DNA of 64,000 bases from Oscheius onirici (Eukaryota > Nematoda > Chromadorea > Rhabditida > Rhabditidae): NCBI GenBank assembly GCA_932521025.1, contig OW051468.1, forward strand, positions 9,238,064-9,302,063, given 5' to 3'. Numbering within the stretch: position 1 is the stretch's first letter; each line of letters begins with the position of its first letter. The notes beneath the pieces were generated by a model. It worked only from the letters and a program-made list of their open reading frames with translations. It had not been told where the DNA came from and did no database searches. The translations under genes were made by a program, and so were the position numbers. Shown here one piece after another: positions 9,851-20,200 of this stretch.

Positions 9851-11597
9851 TCAATTAGGAATCGGCAGCAACTGGATAGGGATAGGTCTCTCCCAGAAGC
9901 CGAGATCGTAAGCTACTGTAGTTGGGCGTTGTGGATAGGGGTAGACAGCAGAAGACGTTCCCGTCGATTGTGCCGTTTTTGTGTACTTCACTCCGGATAC
10001 AAAGTAGTTAGAGTTATATCCATAGTACACTGTATCTTTCCCGCAGAACCAGTCGTCAGACAAAATGTCGAAAGACTGACCGCAATTGATGTAACCGGCC
10101 CATTTGACTGGATTGGTGTCGTAGGCATCCCTGGAAATTTCAATGAGGATTAGCGCAAAATGGACAAACTTCATGCATCCAGTGTATTGACTAGTCCTCG
10201 AGCCAAAATCGTTCGGTGCCCAGTAGCGAATAATGAAGACGTAAACCTTCCCGCTCCCATGCTGCCAGACCGAATAGGGCTGATACCCTTGGCCGCCAGC
10301 GTAAGAGCCCTTATAGGGAAGGCGCTGATAGGTGCCAATGTGGTCGTTGACGCAGTTCCAGTCACCGAGGATAACTCCAAAGTGGTCCCTATAAATGAAT
10401 GAATAATATGGCTACAGTAACCACAAATCCCTTCCCTCTCGAGACCCTTATGTAGTTGGAACAAACTAAGGTCCTGCAAGGAAGGGATTACTGTAGAATT
10501 CTTTGTTTGGTCAGTTTCCATTTCTGAACAAAAGTAAGACCCACCATGGATATCGATTAAGAAGGTCGCTAAAAATGCAGTTAGCGTAGCTACCGTAAGA
10601 TCCCTTGCTACTTCCGGTAACCTATAGACATACTTCGATTATTTTTTTTAGCAATTAGAACTGACGCAATCGTTGAAAATTCCTGTAGCTGCACTTTCCA
10701 AATAGTTCGCTTCTTGTCTGATTCGCAAGTTTTCCGTCTCGTTAGCCAAAGTCGTATAAATATTGTACATCCGGGAGAACTCCCAATCGCCGGCAATTTT
10801 GTAGTTTGGTCCATGTTCCACTCCAAGACAGAACGATTGCACCATCATCTGAACGAGTACAATATATTTGTCAAAGACTAGAACTATACCAATTTGAATA
10901 TGCGGAACATGATGACGTCCTTGGTCGCCATGACGGAATCGTTACTGTATGCACCAGACTGAATGTTGGTGAGGCTGCCGTCAGGCCCATAGAGATCCAG
11001 TTGCAGCTTCTGAAGAAACATTTATTTTGTAATTGAAGGTTACTTACCGTGGCAATTTGCCAGGCAGTCTGTCTTGCACAGTCAAACTGAATGTTTCCAT
11101 ACGTGCTGTTAGTTGGATGCTGGACGTATGCTTGAATTTCACCCCAGAGAATGGTCGTCGGATTGGTTACGTCCTGAATAATGCAAGTTTCAATAAGAAA
11201 GTTTAATAAACTACCGTCGCGAGCTGCTGTTTGTTGATCAAATACGCCAGGTAAAGTCTATTAGTGTTTATGTCACTTTCCAGCTGATCAATGCGAGTAT
11301 TCAGATCGGTCAGGGCGGACTTGAATTGTGGTTGCACTAAAAAGTTTGTTTATATTTAACGAGCTACCCACTTTGGACATTGATGTAATTATAAAGGATC
11401 CCTCCAATGATGATGAAGGCCTGGGACATGTAGCTGTTAGAAGTCAGATACGGAACCGAATTAAAGCCGGGCCGCTGACCATTTCGAGCGGCGGCAATTC
11501 CAGCTGAAGCAACTTGAGCAGCGTTTGCTCCGCGATCGTTGGCTTCATCAGCTAGACAGCTGATGGCTAGCAAAAGAACGAGAAAGACAGTCTTCAT
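9851..11597 (-). CDS. Secreted protein of unrecognised family (copy 2 of tandem pair)
   Basis: Eight exons (11597-11372, 11336-11215, 11173-11048, 11009-10890, 10848-10666, 10621-10545, 10388-10170, 10130-9851), 450 residues, with five of eight exon lengths identical to cop 1 at 7462-9222. Signal peptide MKTVFLVLLLAISCLAD, hydrophobic YMSQAFIIIGGILYNYI, coiled coil LNTRIDQLESDI, and the same C-terminal tail (YPYPQRPTTVAYDLGFWERP). The last ~90 bp of the two coding regions are far more alike than the rest, suggesting recent duplication with local conversion or strong constraint. One intron (10389-10544) contains a family C palindrome. Confidence 0.85.
10416..10498. repeat. Palindromic MITE-like element, family C
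   Basis: Left CTACAGTAACCACAAATCCC, right GGGATTACTGTAG, with GGAAGGGA / TCCCTTCC arms. It lies inside an intron of secreted gene copy 2. Confidence 0.65.
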
Positions 11598-11654
11598 CCT
11601 GAATTATCGAAGCTTAAGAGATCAAAGAAGTGGTGAGAACAGTACACCGTAACT

Positions 11655-11800
11655 CCTAGATTACATGTACTGAGCCGGTTTTAATGGCAGAGATTAGATA
11701 GTCGGTGTCTTTGAAATGAAGAATTTCCGCAAGAAAATCTGTCTACTCTTTCCGAAACCATGTAAACAAAGACATTTCTTTCTTATCATGAATTGCTCTT
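11655..11800 (-). promoter_or_regulatory. Conserved upstream block of secreted gene copy 2
   Basis: 60-200 bp upstream of the ATG at 11597. It shares an ordered series of motifs with the block upstream of copy 1, including TGTAAACAAAGACA (from 11761) and CTTATCA (11782-11788). GTAAACA is the DAF-16/FOXO core; CTTATCA equals the reverse of TGATAAG, bound by intestinal GATA factors in Caenorhabditis and described there as the DAF-16-associated element. The factor assignment is inference. Confidence 0.55.
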
Positions 11801-12823
11801 GGGGAAATATTAATGAATTGAGAAAGACACAGTAACGGACTCATCGTTACTGTTTTCCTTTATTCACCTCAGAATTAAAAATTACTTTATTACAGTACTC
11901 TAATTTACTATTTTCGGCAGTAGTAACTTTTCCGGTTAGTTCCCAGACAGCTCTTGTAGTTTCTATTGTTTGCAATGTTATCAGTGCTCGTCGCAGAGAA
12001 AAGAAGAACGTTTCCCTTCCGGTGGTTACAGAGCTTTTACGATTTTTCCAATATATAAGACTAGAGAAAAGACATCCGTCTAGGAATAATACAATGGGTA
12101 GAGCAAACAGAATGTTGAGCCAAAAATAGAGAAGAAGCTATTTTTGGTACGTTTGTGTACCCAAGTGTGAGCCTTTTCATACAAGTATCCACTTTAAATT
12201 GCTCCCAGGTCTCTGTGTGTGTCTGTCTGTCGGAAGCTTTAATTGGCAATCAAAATGGAGCAATTTGTGCGCACAATTATGGGGAAAGGAGTTAGTGTAA
12301 CAAGTTTAGACGAGTCAATTACATGGACTTTGATTATTTTTGACGGGGGAGTTTCCAGACAGTAGAGAATCAAGTGCGGGTTAGGAATACGGGAAAGCGT
12401 TCAGGGGGTTTCTACTATTACTTTAGCTCCAACGGGATAATATCACAACTGGAGAACAGGGATAGGGGAGAACATGAGCACGGACCGGGATACGAGGAAA
12501 CCGGGAAGGGCAGAGCACATTGCAGAATGCACGGGTGGACAGAGAGGAAGTGTCGAGAAATTAGAAACAAAGAGACAGTGGGACAGTGGAACAGTGGGAC
12601 AGTGGGGCAGAGATCTGTCTCGATACGTTCAGACCTTGCAGATTGTCTTTTTGCTTCGTGTAAAGTATTTAAGGTACTCCTATCTATTTATTGATCTGGA
12701 GAGGGATCAAACAGCAAACTGTTAACTGTTATCGAAGGTATTTTGAAAAGGACAAAACTAAGTCATTTAGCCCCGGAGGGGCGTAGCACAACTTGTTTTA
12801 ATAAAAACTTGTCGAGAATTGTA
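11801..12823. other. Intergenic stretch without a convincing gene
   Basis: Only short open frames with no motif or splice structure. A family D repeat copy lies at 12181-12310, and GTGGGACAGTGGAACAGTGG-like direct repeats at about 12578-12608. Confidence 0.6.
12181..12310 (+). repeat. Dispersed repeat, family D
   Basis: ACTTTAAATTGCTCCCAGGT, then a TCTGTCTGTCGGAAGCTTTA segment and TTTGTGCGCACAATT. The same order of phrases recurs at about 23.2 (inverted), 25.05 and 58.1 kb (inverted). Confidence 0.6.
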
Positions 12824-13929
12824 AAGTCTCGACAAGTCAAGTCTTGTCAAATAGTAAGTAGTCTCCAGAAGCCCACTCTAGCTTCTCGTCGTCAGCTGTG
12901 CGGATGTCGTCTTCTACCAGGTCAGGTGTTTCTACATTTACCATCCCGGCAGTACAGTTAGACACTGACCATCAGACATTGCGAACAGTAGCGCCACAAA
13001 CACTTGCGTTCTTTTGGAAAATAGAGAGACGGCAAAAGTGACAGTCAGTTGTGAATCCGCCACAACTGACAGCCTTCGAAAGAAGGTGTCATGCTCGGTA
13101 TTTCCCTGGCTCTTTGGGCACCTCCTTGAATCCACAGCGGTGTTTGGTACAGTTCTTGGAGACCCGAGGAGCCACTGGGGAAGACTGATGGTTTTCTCGA
13201 CTGCGCTAAAATTACTGACAGTTACAGTTTGGCGTCTCATCTTTTCTCCGCTGCTTTGCTCTTTCTTTTGCTTCCAGGAATCCAATTTGAAGACTGGCAT
13301 GAGAATAACCGCTGTGTATATTTTGGGCCTAACTGAATCATTCTGCGAGGTTAGATTAGTCTTTCTACTTTTCATGTACATGTTTCAGGTCAACTGAATA
13401 GTACGCAACGTGGAACGATCTCTGAGGCAATACTGTCGACATACATTAACGAATCAGGCGAGAGAAAGAAAAAAAAACGAAGGAAAAGAACAAAACACGT
13501 GGAAAAACATTCTGTCGACGCCAAACTGTAACTGTCAATAATTTTAGCGCAGTCGAGAAAACCATCAGTCTTCCCCAGTGGCTCCTCGGGTCTCCAAGAA
13601 CTGTACCAAACACCGCTGTGGATTCAAGGAGGTGCCCAAAGAGCCAGGGAAATACCGAGCATGACACCTTCTTTCGAAGGCTGTCAGTTGTGGCGGATTC
13701 ACAACTGACTGTCACTTTTGCCGTCTCTCTATTTTCCAAAAGAACGCAAGTGTTTGTGGCGCTACTGTTCGCAATGTCTGATGGTCAGTGTCTAACTGTA
13801 CTGCCGGGATGGTAAATGTAGAAACACCTGACCTGGTAGAAGACGACATCCGCACAGCTGACGACGAGAAGCTAGAGTGGGCTTCTGGAGACTACTTACT
13901 ATTTGACAAGACTTGACTTGTCGAGACTT
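12824..13929. repeat. 413-bp near-perfect inverted repeat with 280-bp spacer
   Basis: Left arm 12824-13236 and right arm 13517-13929 are exact reverse complements apart from one difference I could see (TTACTGACAG against TTATTGACAG). The arms are equal in length, so no indels have accumulated. Identical peptides therefore appear on opposite strands (MENRETAKVTVSCESATTDS on both), which is a by-product. One frame of the right arm reads through a cysteine-containing stretch (KNCTKHRCGFKEVPKEPG) but ends quickly. Flanking homology stops at CTTGTCGAGACTT-type sequence rich in CTTGTC repeats. No transposase or other gene is present. Confidence 0.9.
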
Positions 13930-14183
13930 GACTTGAGTATGTCTTCCAGAAGACTTCCCCGGACTGAATACAGAAAAATGGCAGTTTGACGATTTCCGAA
14001 GATCTACTTCTCTTCCCTACAGATCTTTTTTCTGAGTTAGGATTTAAAATAAAATAAATAAATAAAATGTCTTGTCAGAACTTGTCGAAATTTTCAAACT
14101 TTTGACTTTTACAAGAGTGCTTTGTTTTTATTGCTTACTGTTAGTAACAACGTTTTTTATCTCAACCAAGTTCGAAGTACGAA

Positions 14184-14189
14184 TTTATT
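14184..14189 (-). terminator. AATAAA polyadenylation signal of the ABCA gene
   Basis: AATAAA on the minus strand 52 bp beyond the stop codon at 14241. Confidence 0.6.
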
Positions 14190-14240
14190 GAGAGCGATCT
14201 CTTAAATACCCGTAGAAGATTGATCAACAGCCCGGAAAGA

Positions 14241-17200
14241 TCACTCGTTGGAAATGTTCGTTGATTGCGTCAGTTGGCCCACCGATGGAACAGAAACAAT
14301 ACTCGTACTCTCACTGCGCTGTGAAAGAGTCTGGAAAACATCGTCCAATGTAGACTGCGACAGGGAAAAGTCTTCCATCTGGATCAGTGCTTTGACCTGA
14401 AAGTTCTCATTGTTTCCGTCATACTGTAGTACTGACCCGATTGACAGCTTTGAGAATCTCTGCAATAGACGTGGCTTCTCTATCAATATGATAGAATAGT
14501 GTAGTGCAATGGACAGCTTCTAGTCTGGCTACCGGAAGTTCGTGTTTGACCTGGATTCTGGCAGGGTCAATTTCCTCCAAAGAGACAAGTTTCAGGGTTA
14601 GGGAATAGCCTTCACCGAACCTGGAAAGTGATTTTTTTTTGCGAGTCCCCTTGTTTGAATTCTTCGCGCAAATTTGGAAAATCGGACAGAGTGAAATAAT
14701 GTACACAGAATAGCTGGCAGAAGAGTAGAATCTTAACATTGCGTATTTTTATTTGACGCGAAATTACGTATGAGCCGTATTATTCGTATTTTCACTGCAT
14801 TTTCGTACGCGAATGGCGAAAATCAGACGAAACTCTGTCTAAATCTTACTTGTTCTTCAAGTGCTGCTTGCTTCCAAGACATCGAATCCTCCCCCGATCC
14901 ATAATGGCTATAATTATATTCGTTTACAAACTAATAGTCTCTTCCTACCAATTCTGGTGCAAAGAGCCTCACACTCTTCCATAGAATGAGAGGTCATGAC
15001 TACAGCCTTTCCACTCTTCCGCAGCTTCTCAATGACCTTCCAGAGGAACTGTTGACTGCCCGGATCCATTCCAGCCGATGGTTCGTCCAGAAGGATAAGT
15101 GATGGCTGACTGATCAGAGCGATGGCCACCGACAGCTTCCTCTTATTGCCTCCGGACAGTGCAGAAGTCAATGTTGATGAATATGGTCGGAGATGAAGGG
15201 CCTTCAAGAGTCGATCAGCAAGATCTTCAATCGCTTCCTCGGGAATAGCTCTGATTCTGGCAAAGAAGATGAGATTTTCTTTCGTAGTCAGCATTGAATT
15301 CAGAGCATCGAATTGGGGACAGTAGCCGACTTGGGCAAACGCCACAGAGGCTCCTCTTTCGACTCTGTAACGGAACATGGGTTTATGGTAGAGGGTACCA
15401 CTTACAAGCTGCCGTTGATGGCTACAGTGCCTCCGCTGGCGTAGATCTTTCCAGTCAACATGCCTGAAAAAGGAATGTTTAGAAACGTTACTGATTGTCC
15501 GATAGATCAGCCCCGCCCCGCCTAGCACGCGTACTAAGCTTATGATATGCTAGCATGGTCTTCGATCCCCCCAAGTTTCAAACATTTTTGTATTCTATAA
15601 ATATAGCTCGTGCCAAATCTTCACCTTACGTATTTTTAATTGACGAAAAATTGCGTAGCCAAGCCATTTTATTCGAACTTATAATGTATTTTTCGTTCGC
15701 AACTTTGTGTTATAGTCTGTTCAAAATGTAGAGAGCATAATTTGAATTGGCCCGCGCTTTCTTCATAAAATTTTTTTCAAATCAAATTGGCGGGAAGTTA
15801 GCTGCGTACGTTACAGCATGTAAATGTTGGATACTCAGCCAATGAAAAAAATAATGCTCTCTACTTTTTGAACAGACCATACGAAAAGTACACAAGATGA
15901 AGTTTTGGCAGCAGTTATTGCTCAGAATTACTTTGAGTCTGTGGAAGTGTTTTGAAATATTCGCGCCATTTCAAGCAAAATTCAAACGGGCTAGCGAGGT
16001 ATGCTCGCTTCAGACTCACCAAAAGTGGTCGTTTTGCCAGCCCCGTTCAGTCCTAACAATCCAAAGCATTCTCCTCCCTCCACAGCGAAAGATACTCCCT
16101 TCACAGCCAACTGTTGCTTCGAAAAGGCCTTGGTCAGTTCTCTGACAATTAGAGGACTCTCTCCCTCCAACAGACTATCCACTCTTAGTCGCTCTCTTCG
16201 CACATCGTCGTCCTCATCTCTCTTCTCAGTTATCATCAAAGCTGCAGCATGAGCTTTTTCTCTCCTTCGAAGAAAGCCAAAAGAGCCGTGTTCCAAGAGT
16301 ATCAGGACCAAGAAGGCAATGAACACGTGGACAAGGAGAGCAGTACAGTACAGTCCCATCATGTCCCAGTCGAGTTCTCCGGGAATTGGAAGCTGGTCTG
16401 CGAGATCCATTCGGTTCACTTGAGCTGAAGAAGAGACTATTTGAGAGTTTTGAGAAAAAATACCCAAGAACTGCTTGCCGACCATCATGAGTTGGTAGGC
16501 GGCTGCTCCACGGAAGATGGCCATGCCGAGATTGTATTGGGGCAGAATGAGAAAGATTGATGAGCAGACTTTGTGACTCGTAGCCATAGTCGGGTCAGTT
16601 TGCATCAGCTGCTCAATAATTATGACGGTGAGAGTTGAGATGGCTCCAAGGAAAAACGTCCCGATTGAGATCAGAATGAAAGACAAGGCGGCTATTGTGA
16701 ACTTTCTTTGCAGAATGTAGGCCCACAGAATGGCTGTCAGCCTGAATTTTTTTTAGATTTAACCTGAAAAAGGTTGTGTGGAAATGGGAAGCCGCTGTGG
16801 GACCAACTGGGTCTCGCTACGAATTTTCATTTCATGACAGAACCCAAATACAATTGGTCTCACAGCGATCCTGGAGACGTCTTTTTTAACTCACCCATAC
16901 AAAACAAAAAGCAGCAAATAACTGAAGAAGACTTCGGCACTGAAACAGAACTCCTTGACGCCGAAGATGAGATAGATCAAGAGAATCGTGACGCAGGAGA
17001 GGAAGTAGATGACAAAGTCGAAAACGTATCCAGTCAACCAATAAGTCGACTTTCGTAGTCCGGAGACCATCTGCATGTGTAGACTTCCGCTGTTTCGGTC
17101 CTCGACCAGAAAGACGGTAAAGCCGGCCGGTACTGTACACAGAACCATCAGGATGAGGATGATTCGGAGAGTTATCAGTTTTTGCCTGGAATAATTTTTG

Positions 17201-20200
17201 GTTAGGATTTGGGGGACGGGAAGGACGTCAGTTTGCGCATCAAATTGAAAATATGAAGTCAACGTTGGAGTACGGTAAGTCTCGATACGCAGGCTGGAGT
17301 TGGTGCGCACCCAAAGTCAACATGACCTTCTCCACATTAAGAAACTTACATGGCATTGTTGTTCAGAGCCTCATTGACCGTCTGGTTCATTGGATGGTTG
17401 ATTGTCAAAATTCCTAGCTTCTCCGGATCTAAAAAAAGATATTTTTTCTCAGTGGCCACAAAATTCTCACCAGTTCCCAGCATTCTCAGCAGAGCGTTGC
17501 TCATCGCATTCAAGTAAATCGGATACGACGGCCATATCTTATTATTGAACCAAAGTTTGATATTTTCCTCGACGTCTAAATTCGCGACCATCGTGTTCAC
17601 CAGATCCGTCAGAGTAATATTTTGAGAGAAGGCATCAATGATGAGACTCGCATTTCCTCTGACACCTGTGAGATTCAAGCCGATTTCTGTAGCTGCCAGA
17701 GAAAAATCCTGGAGAGCTATCTGCCAGCCTGACTGAGCTGCCGTGATTTGTAAAGGAGTGGCGGCTCGGACGCTGTGATGACCCAGGGAGAAACCGCCGA
17801 GACTGAAGATTTTTGATTGAAAAAAATCTTGGGACTCACAAATAAGGCCGGTACTTTGAGCCATTATGACTCTGGATAGTGTCCATAGTGAACTGACTGA
17901 GATTTTTGCCAGTAAAGTCCCAAATTCGATCTGTTGTGTTCAACTGGACGAAGTTCTGTTCCCAGAGAGGATAGTCCTCCATGGTGCAGTTCCAGTGACT
18001 CGTGTTTGAGCATTCACAAGTCAGATCGGCGTTGTAGGTCGAATTGTCCGGCTCGTCCCAGATCCACTCTCCTGAGGACGTGTTGGTACATTCAGCTATG
18101 TAGAGACTGAAATTTTCGGTAAGTTTTTTGTGTGCCGAGATCAAAAATCAAAGGTTAGACACAGAAAGAGGACAAAGGACAGTACTTGTGCAGAAAATCC
18201 ACTCCATGGAATCCTTTGAGCCATTCGCGAAGCTGACGAAAACTAAAAACAAGGACAACACAATGGACGAGACGACAGTGATCAGAACTTACGCCTCAGG
18301 AGCTCCATCTGCACAGATTGTTCCCATTCCTGGACTAGTTACCAGTGACTCGACTATTCCATGGGAATAGGTCTCCTCTCCGAGTTCCGTCGTGTTCTGG
18401 TCCCAGAGACTAAAAAATCGAATTGAAAGATACTTCTCGCAACCTACTTTATGTAGCTGTCCGGAGCGTAATTGACTATTTGACTGGCGATGGGAAGAGG
18501 ATTCTGACTGACTGTTACCAACTGTTTGGAGGAAGGAAGAGCCAGGATGGCGTAGATTTCGGCCGCGAGCAGAAGAGCGACTGGCAGCACCACCTGAATG
18601 TTTTCGTAGAGCAGAATAGACAACTTTCTACTTCAAAAAGCAGTGTTTTCTTGTTCCTCTTCGTGTAATGAGCCCGGCAAGCCAAAAGAGCCTTCACATG
18701 CTCCTTTGTTCTCTTGAAACCGGTGACCGGAGGCGGTGGTTCGAAATCTTAACACTTTTATTGAAAAATATAGTATAAAAGTACCGTATTCATTATCCAG
18801 TACACTTTCAGCACTATTTGAAGGAGTCAGCTGTGGGGCAGAGACGATCGGAATGAGAGCTGTTTGATCCGTCTGGACATTTGCTCGACGTCTTCGGAAG
18901 TATGCCAAGAGACTCGTCCAACAGCCTTTGTACTCTTTAGGGACGTTGTACTCTCTCTGTGGAGCTAGGCGAATGAAGATCTGGGAAGAATTGCTTTTAG
19001 AAAAAAAATGTAAAAACCTGTTGAAGAGTGGGAGCAGAGATACCGTAGTCAGAGAAACGGAGCTCGTGGACAGCTGCTTCGAACCAGGTGAAAAAGCGCT
19101 CAAGGAGAATGGAATCGGTCTCGATGGGAATGCTGAAAAGGATCAGTTTTCAGGTGAAAATATTATTACCTGAACATAATCTCGTCCTCATTAGTGTCCT
19201 GAACCTTAATTGATCCCTTCAGAGGAGAATCGTTGACAATTCTGGTCAAAGGCACCTCATAGCTTCCCCTTTTATCCTAAACCATATTTTCATCCCTTTC
19301 TCTCGATGACAGCCCACCATTTTACAAGCAACCAATTGAAGACATTCTCCGAAGCGTCTTTTCAAGAACACTGGTGATCCAAGAGTCACAAGTTGGCCTT
19401 CTGATAACACTGCCACTCGATCAGAGAGAACGTCAGCTTCGTCCATATGATGCGTTGAGAGAAGAATTGTTCGGCCGGCCTTGTTCTTTTGAAGGAGACG
19501 CCAAATATCCTTGCGACTGTTCACATCAACTCCGGCGGTTGGCTCATCCAAAATCACAAACTGCGAGCCTCCGATGAGAGCTATTCCGATGCAGAGACGC
19601 CTTTTTTGACCTCCTGACAAAGTTCCAGCCAGGCTGTCCGCCTTAATTTGCATTTTTATTCGAAAATCTTTGGGAAAGAACCTTTTCCGTCAAACAGACA
19701 GCTTCCAGAATCTCATTAGCTGCAGCGTACAGTTGTTTTGGATCGGTTCCTTTGAGTGCTGCGAAGAAACAGAGCTGTTCTCTGACTGTCAGGCTAAAGC
19801 AGAAATTACAAAACGTTATAAGAAGACAAACTGAGAGAAGAGGACATTTTGCTGTGGGCAGACTCCCAAGACGTCTCGGACTCTTCTCATCTCTCTTCTC
19901 AAATCCCGACCATAGACTGAAGCCATTCCAGAAGAGGGAGAGTACAGGCCACAAAGCATGGACATTGTTGTCGTTTTCCCTGCTCCGTTGTGGCCAAGAA
20001 GAGCCGTGATCTGGCCTTCGTACAGTCGCATATACAGACCATTTAGCTGGAAAAAAAATATTCTAAAGGAAATCTCATAAAAAGTACCGCTTTGGTTCCA
20101 TTGGAGTAGATTTTGGTCAGACCGGCGATTCTCACAGTCATTTTCTGATCAGTCGGGTCGTGTTCGAACATGTCACTGGCTGAAAAGTCCTTTCTCTTTA

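Noticed and set aside
12938-13815. Open frames of 65-147 codons inside the inverted repeat
   Set aside because: They occur as mirror copies on both strands, have no splice structure or family motif, and follow from the repeat itself.
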